The notes beneath the pieces were generated by a model that saw only the letters and a list, made by a program, of their open reading frames with translations, did not search any database and had not been told where the DNA came from. The position numbers were made by a program, and so were the translations under genes. From Clostridia bacterium (GTDB lineage Bacteria > Bacillota_A > Clostridia > Christensenellales > Aristaeellaceae), in NCBI GenBank assembly GCA_017620455.1, contig JAFZQK010000005.1:1-58144 (forward strand): a stretch of DNA of 58,144 bases, read 5' to 3'. Shown in pieces: positions 1-8,047 of the stretch; positions within the stretch are counted from its first letter, which is position 1, and each line of letters starts with the position of its first letter.

Positions 1-103
1 CTGCGGGACTCCCGGGCGGAAAAGGCGCAAGGAAAGCATTTTTGCTCTCGCAGGGCATGCTCTGCTTCGCAAAAATGCTCCTCGCAGCGCACAGGTCGCT
101 GCT

Positions 104-253
104 GCGGATTACACTTGGAGGGGCTGCGGCCCCTCCAAACCCCCCCGGGGTTTTTGATTTCCCGGTATTCAATGTTGCTTATTCTTTTATGAAAACCAAT
201 ATTCCTGTAAACAAAGTGGATATTACAGATTAGCTTCTGCAACATCCCCTTTG
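104..253 (+). repeat. Structured dispersed repeat, copy 1
   Basis: A stretch of about 150 bp that reappears inverted at 6903-7054, roughly 90% identical by eye. It begins GCGGATT, then a perfect 10-bp stem (TTGGAGGGGC / GCCCCTCCAA, loop TGCG), then a second short hairpin AAACCCC-CCC-GGGGTTT followed by Ts, then a tail containing CCCGGTATTCAATG and CTGTAAACAAAG. The last 30 bases lie inside the phosphatase gene and supply its stop codon. Just outside is another perfect 10-bp inverted repeat at 36-45/69-78. Nature unknown; no transposase or terminal direct repeat is seen. Confidence 0.8.
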
Positions 254-708
254 ATTCTGCCTTCCCGCTCCAGCCGGTCCAGCCACAGCCCGCAGCCTTC
301 CAGAATGTCCGCGGCCGCGGCGTCGAAATCCCCCGTATACCAGGGATCGGCGATGTTCCGCCAGCGGGGCGAATCCTCCAGCATCAGGTGGATCTTGCCC
401 TCCGGATCCCCGCCGCAGATGCGCCGCATGGCGCTCAGGTTCCTTTCCTCCATGCCGATAAGCAGATCGTACCGCCCGTAATCGTGCCTGTCCATCTGCC
501 GGGCGCGCTTCTCCGCGCAGGAGATGCCCATTTCCGCCAGCTTCCGCCGGGCGGGCGGGTACACCGGGTTCCCCCATTCCTCGTCGCTGGTGCCAGCGGA
601 ATCGCACTGCACCGGCAGGCCGCGCTGCCGCGCCATGCTTTTGAAAATATACTCCGCCATAGGGCTGCGGCAGATGTTCCCCAGGCACACCATCAGCACC
701 CGGATCAC
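223..708 (-). CDS. Low molecular weight protein-tyrosine phosphatase
   Basis: A cytosolic phosphatase (161 aa) that dephosphorylates phosphotyrosine (or phosphoarginine) on proteins. The P-loop C-L-G-N-I-C-R-S is at residues 8-15, with Cys8 the nucleophile and Arg14 the phosphate binder. The general-acid loop DPWY with Asp121 is intact, and the length is normal. The start is GTG, overlapping the stop of the upstream SH3/C39-like gene by 4 bases (GTGA), so the pair is probably translated together. The last eight or so codons and the stop lie in a dispersed repeat, so the natural C-terminus may have been replaced. Family members in Firmicutes include YwlE (arginine phosphatase) and YwqE-linked capsule phosphatases; the substrate cannot be told from sequence. 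Confidence 0.9.
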   Translation of the reverse strand: MIRVLMVCLGNICRSPMAEYIFKSMARQRGLPVQCDSAGTSDEEWGNPVYPPARRKLAEMGISCAEKRARQMDRHDYGRYDLLIGMEERNLSAMRRICGGDPEGKIHLMLEDSPRWRNIADPWYTGDFDAAAADILEGCGLWLDRLEREGRIKGDVAEANL

Positions 709-2597
709 GGCTGGATCTCTCCCTCTCCGCCGGGAATGGGCTGGATCAGGCGCAGGCCCCGGGCTGTGATGTATTCCATGGGCAGCCAGTATTCCAGCGC
801 CCCGTATTCCCCCGTTTCAAAATACCACGTCGCCCCCGGCAGCTCATCCAGCGTCCTGACCGCCCGGAACGCGCCGCTGCGGGACTGCTGATACAGGGAG
901 GCGCTCTTGATCCGTTCATAGGTGGCCCCCGGCGCGGAGTCCACCACGTGCACCATGGTCCCGTCCTCGCTCACCCCGTCCGCCATGGCGATGTGCCCCC
1001 GGGCGGGGGAAAAGCTGAATACCGCCCCGGATTCAAAGAGGCTGATGATCTGCGCCTTTTCGACGTACAGCGCCCCCCGGGTCCTGAAGCCGAAATCCAC
1101 GGCCGCCTTGTTGATCAGCCGTTCGTTGCTGGTGCCCTCCCCCGGGATCAGGAACTGGGCGTACCGGACCGCCAAGGTTTCCGGCTCCGTATCCGGGCCG
1201 GACACGCCCAGATGGTGCAGCGCGTGGGACAGGGCGAAAATGGCGCAGCCGGATTTGCCCAGGTTGCTGTGGCGGTATTTCTTGTCCTTCCACCAGCCGT
1301 CCTTCTGGCTGTAAACCGGGGCGGCCGCATCTTCCGCCGTATCCTCGCTGACCACAAAGGTATCCTTCACGGTGAACCCGGCTTCCCGGGCAGCAGTTTC
1401 GCCCGCTTCGTCCTTCACCGTCACCGTCAGGCTGTACGTCCCGGCCTGGCGCGGACGGAACGCGGCGGTGAAATGGCCGCAGGGCTCTCCTTTCACGATC
1501 TGGGCGCCGTCCAGGGTAAGGGCATAGGAAACCTCGTTTCGCGTCCAGGCATCCACCCGGATCTCAAGCACGTCCCCCACGCCCAGGGTATCCGCGCTCA
1601 GAGAGATTTCCACGTTTCCTTTTTCCAGCAGCGGGATCTCCTCGGGCTTGGGCTCCGCAAAGCCTTTGTACCGGGCGGAAAACACCACTTTCCCCGTCTC
1701 CGCGTCCACCAGCGCGCCGTAAAGATATTGGTCCTTATCGCTGAAAAAGCCCACGCGGTACACGTTTCCGGGATATCCGCCCACGTCCTGCGCGGCGGCG
1801 CAGGTCTCATACAGCTTTTCCTTGGCAAACGCCTTGAACTGCTTTTCCAGGGCCGCCCGGGCAGCGGAGCAGGCCTCGTTGGGCGTCATGCCTTCCAGGG
1901 AGTCCCAGGTGTCCGCCGCGCCCTTGAGGCACAGGGCCGACACCGGCGCCCAGGCGTATTTTCCCGCCGCTTCCACCAGGCATTCGTCCCCGTCGATCAC
2001 CGTGACGGTGCATCCGTCCCCCGCCTTCAGGCTCCCGGCCGATTTTCCCTTGCCCTGGGGCCCGCTTTTCAATTCGGTATCCTGCTGGGCGACGGCCTCC
2101 TCCGGGATCCATTCCATGGCCCCGCTGGGCTCCTCCAGCTGATAGGAAAACCCGGCGCAGGGCGTGTAGCCCGTCACCCCGTCCTTATTCAGGATCAGCC
2201 AGTCCCCCTCGATCCCCGTGACGGCGACCTTCTCCGCGCAGCCTACCACGCCGATTACGGGCGCGTCCTCCGCCGCTTCCGAATGGATCAGCACGGTGCC
2301 GCCGTCGGGGTATGCTTCCTTCCCCACCAGGCGGCTGGGCGCCCGGAGGAATTCCGTTTTCACGTATCCCGTCTGCTTCTTATAGCGGATGCGGCTCCAT
2401 TCCTCGCCCAATTCCTCGATTTCCACCGCCGTCCGGTTGGGCACGCTTTCCACCAGCGGCGCCTTGTCCTCGGGCCGCTTGCGCATGTTGGCCGGGCCCT
2501 TGGGCGTCACGATGCGCCCCGTTTCCGCCAGGGCGCAGCCCGCCGTCAGCGCCAGCGTCAGCGCCAGGGCGATCCCTCTCCGCATCCATTTCCTCAC
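705..2597 (-). CDS. Secreted SH3-repeat protein with C39-like peptidase domain
   Basis: A 630-aa exported protein. The signal peptide is residues 1-24 (ALA-E cleavage; an LTAGC motif makes a lipoprotein possible but less likely). Three SH3b-like cell-wall-binding stretches follow at about 26-86, 90-150 and 165-225. Next come a PepSY-like segment at 235-315, an Ig-like segment at 325-412, and a C39-like papain-fold domain from about 427. Its candidate triad is Cys451 (GKSGCAIFAL), His535 (GHIAM) and Asp553 (VVDSAPG). The start is GTG with GGAGG eight bases upstream. It is coupled to the phosphatase gene. Likely a wall-anchored peptidase or a ligand-binding protein; the substrate is unknown. 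Domain limits are approximate. Confidence 0.75.
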   Translation of the reverse strand: MRKWMRRGIALALTLALTAGCALAETGRIVTPKGPANMRKRPEDKAPLVESVPNRTAVEIEELGEEWSRIRYKKQTGYVKTEFLRAPSRLVGKEAYPDGGTVLIHSEAAEDAPVIGVVGCAEKVAVTGIEGDWLILNKDGVTGYTPCAGFSYQLEEPSGAMEWIPEEAVAQQDTELKSGPQGKGKSAGSLKAGDGCTVTVIDGDECLVEAAGKYAWAPVSALCLKGAADTWDSLEGMTPNEACSAARAALEKQFKAFAKEKLYETCAAAQDVGGYPGNVYRVGFFSDKDQYLYGALVDAETGKVVFSARYKGFAEPKPEEIPLLEKGNVEISLSADTLGVGDVLEIRVDAWTRNEVSYALTLDGAQIVKGEPCGHFTAAFRPRQAGTYSLTVTVKDEAGETAAREAGFTVKDTFVVSEDTAEDAAAPVYSQKDGWWKDKKYRHSNLGKSGCAIFALSHALHHLGVSGPDTEPETLAVRYAQFLIPGEGTSNERLINKAAVDFGFRTRGALYVEKAQIISLFESGAVFSFSPARGHIAMADGVSEDGTMVHVVDSAPGATYERIKSASLYQQSRSGAFRAVRTLDELPGATWYFETGEYGALEYWLPMEYITARGLRLIQPIPGGEGEIQP

Positions 2598-2633
2598 GTT
2601 TTTTTCCTCCAGTGCTGCCGATGTAACGCAGTC

Positions 2634-2639
2634 ATTTTA
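2634..2639 (-). promoter_or_regulatory. Possible extended -10 for the SH3/C39-like gene
   Basis: Reading leftward the sequence is TGATAAAAT, an extended -10 (TG-A-TAAAAT), 37 bases before the GTG start. No good -35 lies 16-18 bases upstream, so this is tentative. It diverges from the araC-family promoter at 2711-2739. Confidence 0.35.
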
Positions 2640-2710
2640 TCATATTCTCCCCGTTTCCGCCACAAAAATCTTTTCTTCCTTCCCCGTTTTCCGGGATGAA
2701 AAGAAATTGC

Positions 2711-2739
2711 TTGCATTGATTACCAATATATGGTATAAT
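2711..2739 (+). promoter_or_regulatory. Promoter of the AraC-family gene
   Basis: TTGCAT at 2711-2716, a 17-base spacer, and TATAAT at 2734-2739 preceded by TGG (extended -10). The predicted transcript has a leader of about 130 bases before the ATG at 2879. Confidence 0.75.
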
Positions 2740-2878
2740 CATCGCAGAAATTGAATTCCTCTTCGTGTTTTCCCGTTCTTCGTTTTTCCGGGCCTTCTGT
2801 ATCCCGCTGGAATCATCCCTGTTTTTCACATGCACTCCGCACAGGATCCGCACGCGCTGCAAGGGAAGGAGAATCCAT

Positions 2879-3772
2879 ATGACCGGGAATTCCTCCGCCG
2901 GCAAGGCAGCTGACCGCCGCGTTTGCGACGGCTGCCGCATCCTGCAGGGAACGCAGGAATTCATCGCCTATCCCTCCAACTCCTCCATCCTCGTCCTGCC
3001 GTTTTCGGAGATGTGCGCCTGCGAAACGCATTATCATTCCGCGGTGGAGATCGTCCTGGTGGAAAAGGGGGAAGCCGTTTATACCCTGCCTGACAGGACC
3101 TGCACCGTCTCCGCCGGGCAGGTGCTGATCCTGCCGCCCCAGTGCGCCCACGCCTGTTCCCACAAGCCGGGCACCCAGCGGTATGTTTTCCTCTTCGAGC
3201 CCCATATCTTCGGCAGCCTGCGGGATCTTTCCGTATACGCCCAGCGCCTTTCCCAGATCATTTATCTGGAGGACGACACGGTCTATCGCCGGGAAGTGCG
3301 GGATCTTCTGCTCCAGGCGGCGGAGACCTTCCAGGCCCGCAAGCCCATGTGGAATTCCCTGTGCTATTCCCTGCTGATCCGCCTCTATTCCGTGCTGGGC
3401 CGGGAATGGGCCCAGCAGAGCGCCGGGCCCGAGCCGGTGAATATTGATTCCGAGATCATGAACAGCGTGCTCAGCTACATCGGCCAGCACTACGGCGAGA
3501 AAATCCATCTGGACGACGCCGCTGCGTTTTCCGGCTTTTCCAAGTACTATTTTTCCCGGGCGTTCAAGAAATATTTCGGCGTCACCTTCACCGATTACCT
3601 GACCCGCTGCCGGCTGGAGGCCGCCATGAAGCTGCTGACGCAGACGCGGATGCCCATCCGCCAGGTGGCGGAACAATCGGGCTTCGGCAGCGTGGCCACC
3701 TTCAACCGCATCTTCCGCGCCGCCATGTCCTGCACCCCCTCCCGGTACCGCAGCCTTTACGGCGGCCCCTGA
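2879..3772 (+). CDS. AraC-family transcriptional regulator with cupin sensor
   Basis: A 297-aa DNA-binding regulator. The N-terminal cupin-like sensor (about 30-110) has the HYHS metal/ligand-binding motif. The C-terminal AraC domain (about 195-293) has both helix-turn-helices, the second ending IRQVAEQSGFGSVATFNRIF. The start chosen is the ATG preceded by AAGGAG; an in-frame GTG at 2765 lies too close to the promoter and lacks a ribosome site. It sits directly upstream of the carboxylesterase and GH43 genes and probably controls them in response to a plant oligosaccharide. That role is inferred from position only. Confidence 0.88.
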   Translation: MTGNSSAGKAADRRVCDGCRILQGTQEFIAYPSNSSILVLPFSEMCACETHYHSAVEIVLVEKGEAVYTLPDRTCTVSAGQVLILPPQCAHACSHKPGTQRYVFLFEPHIFGSLRDLSVYAQRLSQIIYLEDDTVYRREVRDLLLQAAETFQARKPMWNSLCYSLLIRLYSVLGREWAQQSAGPEPVNIDSEIMNSVLSYIGQHYGEKIHLDDAAAFSGFSKYYFSRAFKKYFGVTFTDYLTRCRLEAAMKLLTQTRMPIRQVAEQSGFGSVATFNRIFRAAMSCTPSRYRSLYGGP

Positions 3773-3786
3773 ACAGCCGCTGATTT

Positions 3787-3817
3787 TGCGCAGTTTCTGC
3801 GCATTTTTCTTATTTTT
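3787..3817 (+). terminator. Rho-independent terminator after the AraC gene
   Basis: A 6-bp stem (TGCGCA / TGCGCA) with loop GTTTC, followed by TTTTTCTTATTTTT. The stem is short, so it may be leaky. Confidence 0.5.
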
Positions 3818-3849
3818 GGGGTTTGTTGAAACTTTTTTTGAAATATCCA

Positions 3850-3878
3850 TTGCATCCCGGCCCGCGATCAGGCAAAAT
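3850..3878 (+). promoter_or_regulatory. Possible promoter of the esterase-GH43 pair
   Basis: TTGCAT at 3850-3855, a 17-base spacer, and CAAAAT at 3873-3878. The -10 is weak, as expected for an activator-dependent promoter. The AraC-type regulator encoded just upstream is the natural candidate. Confidence 0.35.
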
Positions 3879-3901
3879 AAAGAAAAGGAGCGTGATTTGC
3901 C

Positions 3902-5434
3902 ATGATTCGTCAGGTCAGAACAGAAAACGGCTGGGTGCGCGGGCTGCCCGCCGCCGATCCCCGGATCACCAGCTATAAAGGCGTCCCCTACGCTGCGCCG
4001 CCCGTGGGCGGGAACCGCTGGCGCGCCCCCCAGCCCTGTGAAAGCTGGGAAGGCGTGCGGGATGCGTTCGCCTTTTCCCCCATCCCCATGCAGGCCCCCA
4101 TCTCCGCCGATCCCAAAAACCTCTACGACCGGGAATGGCACGTGGACAAAGAGATCCCCATGAGCGAGGACTGTCTGTACCTGAATATCTGGGCTCCCGC
4201 CGACGGGCACACGGGCATGCCCGTGTTCGTGTGGTATTTCGGCGGCGGGCTGCAGGTGGGCTACAGCGCGGAAATGGAATTCGACGGGGAGCGCATCGCC
4301 CGCCGGGGCATCGTGGTGGTGACGGTGAACTACCGGGTGAACTGCTTCGGCTTCCTGGCCCATCCGGAAATCACCGCGGAATCCCCGGAGGCCCCCGCCA
4401 ATTTCGGCTTCCTGGATCAGCAGGCGGCCACCCGCTGGGTGCAGCGCAATATCGCTTCCTTCGGCGGCGATCCCGAAAACATCACCATCGGCGGCCAGTC
4501 CGCCGGGGGCATGAGCGTATCCGCCCAGCTCGCCTGCCCGGAAAACGCCGGGCTATTCCGGCGCGCCATCATCCAGAGCGGCGCTTTCGCCCCGCCCTAT
4601 CCCTTTGAATTCGGGCTGTGCAGCGATATGAAGACCGCCGAGGAAAACGGAAAGAAATTCTTTGATTTCCTGGGGGTAAAATCCCTGGCGGAGGCCCGGC
4701 GGATCGACGCGGAGACCCTGCGGGACAAAGCCCTGGAATGGGACGGCGTGTACGGCTGGGGCAAAACCTTCGGGGAAGCGGTGGACGGCGTGTTCTCCCG
4801 CCGCAGCAGCCAGCAGTGGTTCCTGAATGAAAACCGCCTGCCCGTGCCCGTGTTCATCGGCCACACCAGCAGCGAATTTTTCGGCTTCCCGCCCGCCAAG
4901 GACGAGGAAAGCCTCCGCGCCCTGGCGGAAAAGACCTACCCCGGCAGGGAAAGAGAATTCCTCTCCTTCTTCTCCCATCCCGCCGCGGAGGAAACCATCC
5001 GCAAGGAGGGCGCCGTCCATTCCATCGGATTCGCCGTCCGCGCCGCGGCGGAGGCCGGAAAACGCCTGGGGATCAGCGCTCCCCTGTATTACTATCAGTT
5101 CGACGGCGACATCCCGGGATGGGATCATCCCGGCACCTTCCACAGCGTGGATCTGTGGTTCTTCTTCGAGACCCTGGCAAAATGCTGGCGGCCTTTCCGG
5201 GGCGTGCATTACGATCTGGCCCGGCAGATGTGCGATTACTGGTGCAATTTCATCAAAACCGGCGATCCCAACGGCCCGGATTCCCAGGGCAGCGACCTGC
5301 CCTGGTGGCCGGCTTTCGATCCCGATCAGCCGGTGCGCATGAATTTCACCGCCTCCGCCGCGCCCCAGCGCTGCCCCGCATCCCCCCTGGAGCAGTTCCT
5401 TCTGGATCAATACATGCAAAGGATGATGAAATAA
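3902..5434 (+). CDS. Carboxylesterase type B
   Basis: A 510-aa alpha/beta-hydrolase of the para-nitrobenzyl esterase / cholinesterase family, hydrolysing carboxylic esters. The nucleophile Ser200 is in GGQSAGG. The probable acid is Glu325 (TSSEFFG) and the base His414 (GTFHSVDLW). The family SEDCLYLNIW motif is present at 88-97. The oxyanion loop reads YFGGG at 112-116, where most members have HGGG. There is no signal peptide, so it is cytoplasmic. A strong AAGGAG precedes the ATG. One base separates it from the GH43 gene, so it is likely a deacetylase or feruloyl-type esterase acting on imported hemicellulose fragments. The substrate is inferred from the neighbour. Confidence 0.88.
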   Translation: MIRQVRTENGWVRGLPAADPRITSYKGVPYAAPPVGGNRWRAPQPCESWEGVRDAFAFSPIPMQAPISADPKNLYDREWHVDKEIPMSEDCLYLNIWAPADGHTGMPVFVWYFGGGLQVGYSAEMEFDGERIARRGIVVVTVNYRVNCFGFLAHPEITAESPEAPANFGFLDQQAATRWVQRNIASFGGDPENITIGGQSAGGMSVSAQLACPENAGLFRRAIIQSGAFAPPYPFEFGLCSDMKTAEENGKKFFDFLGVKSLAEARRIDAETLRDKALEWDGVYGWGKTFGEAVDGVFSRRSSQQWFLNENRLPVPVFIGHTSSEFFGFPPAKDEESLRALAEKTYPGREREFLSFFSHPAAEETIRKEGAVHSIGFAVRAAAEAGKRLGISAPLYYYQFDGDIPGWDHPGTFHSVDLWFFFETLAKCWRPFRGVHYDLARQMCDYWCNFIKTGDPNGPDSQGSDLPWWPAFDPDQPVRMNFTASAAPQRCPASPLEQFLLDQYMQRMMK

Positions 5435-5435
5435 C

Positions 5436-6839
5436 ATGAAAAAGCAGGCCTTCAACCCCTACCTGCCCTCCTGGGAATACATCCCGGACGGGGAACCCTA
5501 CGTGTTCGGCGACCGGGTTTACGTCTACGGCAGCCACGATCAGTTCAACGGCTGGGTGTTCTGCCAGGGGGATTACATGGGCTGGTCCGCCCCGGTGAAC
5601 GATCTGAGCGACTGGCGCTGCGAGGGCGTCATTTACCCCCGGGACGCGGACCCCGTCAACGCTGACGGCCATATGTGCCTCTACGCCCCGGACGTGACGC
5701 AGGGCCCCGACGGCCGGTATTATCTTTACTACGTGTACGACAAGGTGGGCTTCGTGTCCGTGGCCGTGTGCGATTCTCCCGCCGGTATGTTCAAATTCCT
5801 GGGCTACGTGCATTACAAGGACGGCACCCGCCTGGGCGACCGCCCCGGGGACGAGCCCCAGTTCGACCCCGGCGTGCTCACCGAGGGCGATAAAACCTTC
5901 CTGTACACCGGCTTCTGCGGTCATGGGGACAAGAGCCGCCACGGCGCCTATTGCACCGTGCTGGGGCCGGATATGGTGACCGTGGAGGAAGAGCCCGTCC
6001 TGGCAGCCCCCGGCGCCATGTACGCCCAGGGCACCGGCTTTGAGGGCCACGCCTTCTTCGAGGCCTCCTCCATCCGCAAGCGGAACGGCACCTACTATTT
6101 CGTCTATTCCTCCCAAGTGATGCACGAATTGTGCTACGCCACCGCCTCCGATCCCCGGGGGCCGTTCGTCTACGGCGGCGTCATCGTCAGCAACAACGAT
6201 ATCGGCATCGATTCCTACAAGCCCGCGGACCGGCCGATGGCCTTCGGCGGCAACAACCACGGCAGCATCGTGGAGATCGCCGGCCAGTGGTATATCTTCT
6301 ATCACCGGCAGACCAACGGCCACTGGTTCAGCCGCCAGGGCTGTGCCGAGCCCATTTTCTTCGATGAAGACGGAGGGATCAGACAGGTGGAGATCACCTC
6401 CTGCGGCCTGAACGGCGGCCCGCTCCGGGGCGAGGGGGAATACCCCGCCTATATCGCCTGCCACATCTTCATGGAGAAGGATCAGCCCCTCTACATCGGC
6501 GAGCCGGGCTATCCCCGGGTCACCCAGGACGGCCGGGACGGGGACAAGATCCCCGGCCACATCGCCGACATCGGCGACGGCGTCACCGTGGGCTTCAAGT
6601 ATTTCGACTGCCATGGCGTCCGCCGCATCGCCATCCAGACCCGGGCCTACTGCAACGGCGTGTTCCAGATCAAATCCGCCCCTTTCGGGGAGGTGCTGGG
6701 CGAGATCCCCGTTCAGGGCACCAACGTATGGACCCGGGGCGAAGCCGCGGTGGATTTCCCCGACGGGAAACAGGCCCTGTATCTCACCTACCGGGGCACC
6801 GGCAAAGCCCAGCTGAAATGCGTTTCCCTGGAAAAATAA
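5436..6839 (+). CDS. GH43-family glycoside hydrolase
   Basis: A 467-aa five-bladed beta-propeller glycosidase typical of arabinofuranosidases and beta-xylosidases. The probable catalytic base is Asp18 (IPDGEPYVFGD), the pKa-modulating residue Asp144 (QFDPGVL), the acid Glu209 (FFEASSI), and the conserved NNHGSI His is about 275. The C-terminal 130 residues resemble a CBM6-like beta-sandwich. There is no signal peptide, so it acts on imported oligosaccharides. It is coupled to the esterase gene (TAAcATG). The subfamily and exact linkage cannot be read from sequence. Confidence 0.87.
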   Translation: MKKQAFNPYLPSWEYIPDGEPYVFGDRVYVYGSHDQFNGWVFCQGDYMGWSAPVNDLSDWRCEGVIYPRDADPVNADGHMCLYAPDVTQGPDGRYYLYYVYDKVGFVSVAVCDSPAGMFKFLGYVHYKDGTRLGDRPGDEPQFDPGVLTEGDKTFLYTGFCGHGDKSRHGAYCTVLGPDMVTVEEEPVLAAPGAMYAQGTGFEGHAFFEASSIRKRNGTYYFVYSSQVMHELCYATASDPRGPFVYGGVIVSNNDIGIDSYKPADRPMAFGGNNHGSIVEIAGQWYIFYHRQTNGHWFSRQGCAEPIFFDEDGGIRQVEITSCGLNGGPLRGEGEYPAYIACHIFMEKDQPLYIGEPGYPRVTQDGRDGDKIPGHIADIGDGVTVGFKYFDCHGVRRIAIQTRAYCNGVFQIKSAPFGEVLGEIPVQGTNVWTRGEAAVDFPDGKQALYLTYRGTGKAQLKCVSLEK

Positions 6840-6856
6840 GCACGATCTGCGCCTCT

Positions 6857-6875
6857 GCCGGCCGCTGCGGCCGGC
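6857..6875 (+). terminator. Hairpin after the GH43 gene
   Basis: A perfect 9-bp inverted repeat (GCCGGCCGC / GCGGCCGGC) around a single base, 18 bases after the stop. No T-run follows on the plus strand, so it is a weak or Rho-assisted terminator, or an mRNA 3' stabiliser. Confidence 0.4.
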
Positions 6876-6902
6876 GGGAAAAAGCAGTGGGAAAAACATA
6901 TC

Positions 6903-7054
6903 AGAAGGGGATGTTGCAGAAGCCAGTCTGCAATATCCTCTTTGTTTACAGGGATATTGGTTCTCTATAGAAGAATGAGCAGCATTGAATACCGGGAAAT
7001 CAAAAACCCCGGGGTGGTTTGGAGGGGCCCAAAGCCCCTCCAAGTGGAATCCGC
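6903..7054 (-). repeat. Structured dispersed repeat, copy 2
   Basis: The inverted copy of the element at 104-253. The 10-bp stem TTGGAGGGGC / GCCCCTCCAA is conserved while the loop differs (CCAAA against TGCG). The Ts after the CCCCGGGG hairpin and the tail CCCGGTATTCAATG are kept. A perfect 10-bp inverted repeat (ATCAAATGGA / TCCATTTGAT, 7055-7077) adjoins it on the same side as in copy 1, but with unrelated sequence. It fills most of the gap between the GH43 and LysR genes. Confidence 0.8.
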
Positions 7055-7110
7055 ATCAAATGGAAGATCCATTTGATCGAAGGGGCTGTGCAGCAGCCCC
7101 GTTTGCGCCG

Positions 7111-8028
7111 TTATCCTGCGATGCCCAGATACTTCCTGATCTCCGCGATATACTTTTCCCCCACCGGGGACATCGCGCTTCCCTTCCGGGTCAGGAACCC
7201 GATCTCCATGGCGCTGCCGGCCCCCGCTTCCCGGTAAGGCACGGCGGTGTATTCCCCGCCGTTCAGCTCCTCGCAGATGATGCCGGAGCACAGGGTATAC
7301 CCGTTGACCCCCACCATCAGGTTCAGCACCGTGGCCCGGTCGCAGCACTTTATGAGCCGGGGGTATTCGTTGGTGGAAAGGATCTCCTCCGACAGGTAAA
7401 AGCTGCTGTCGTCCCCCTGCTCGAAGGACAGGCAGGGATAGGGCAGCAGATCCTCAAAGCGGATCTCCTTCCTTTTCGCCAGGGGATGGCCCTTCCACAG
7501 GTACACATAGGCGTCGCATCGGATCAATTCCGTAAAGTGCAGGTTCTTTTCGGAAAACAGCTTCATCATCGCCCGGCGGTTGAAATCGTTCAGGTACAGG
7601 ATGCCGATCTCGCTGCGGGAGGAAGAAACGTCCTCCATCACGTCCCGGGTGCGGGTCTCCCGGATGGCGAATTCGTACTCCGCCACGTCGAAGGTGCGGG
7701 TCATTTCCACGAAGGCCTTCACCGCGAAGGAATAATGCTGGGTGGACACGGCGAATTTCTGCCTGCGCCGCCCGGGCCGGGCGTAGGCGTCCAGCAGGTT
7801 CTGGTACTGATCGTACACCTGCCGGGCATAGGGCAGGAAATCCGCGCCCTCCGCCGTCAGCTTCACGCCCCGTCCGCCCCGGTGGAAGATCACGATGCCC
7901 AGTTCCTTTTCCAATTCCTTCACCGCGCTGGTCAGCGACGGCTGGGAAACGTACAGCCTTTCCGCCGCTTTGTTGAAGGAGCCCGCCTCCGAAATCACGA
8001 TCACGTAATTCAGCTGCTGCAGCGTCAC
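7111..8028 (-). CDS. LysR-family transcriptional regulator
   Basis: A 305-aa LTTR. The N-terminal winged helix (residues 1-60) includes SFNKAAERLYVSQPSLTSAV; the C-terminal part is a periplasmic-binding-like effector domain. I take the GTG at 8028 as start: the protein then begins directly at the DNA-binding domain, GGGGGTGA lies 7 bases upstream, and the gap to larC is 19 bases. A longer open frame to 8127 would run through the larC end. It is co-transcribed with larC and possibly regulates lactate racemase genes elsewhere; that link is inferred. Confidence 0.88.
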   Translation of the reverse strand: MTLQQLNYVIVISEAGSFNKAAERLYVSQPSLTSAVKELEKELGIVIFHRGGRGVKLTAEGADFLPYARQVYDQYQNLLDAYARPGRRRQKFAVSTQHYSFAVKAFVEMTRTFDVAEYEFAIRETRTRDVMEDVSSSRSEIGILYLNDFNRRAMMKLFSEKNLHFTELIRCDAYVYLWKGHPLAKRKEIRFEDLLPYPCLSFEQGDDSSFYLSEEILSTNEYPRLIKCCDRATVLNLMVGVNGYTLCSGIICEELNGGEYTAVPYREAGAGSAMEIGFLTRKGSAMSPVGEKYIAEIRKYLGIAG

Positions 8029-8047
8029 GCGCCGGTCACCCCCCGTC

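Noticed and set aside
948..2699. Long open frame antisense to the SH3/C39-like gene
   Set aside because: Shadow of a GC-rich coding strand: His/Gly/Arg/Ala-rich composition, no ribosome site, no family. The minus-strand frame has signal peptide and domains.
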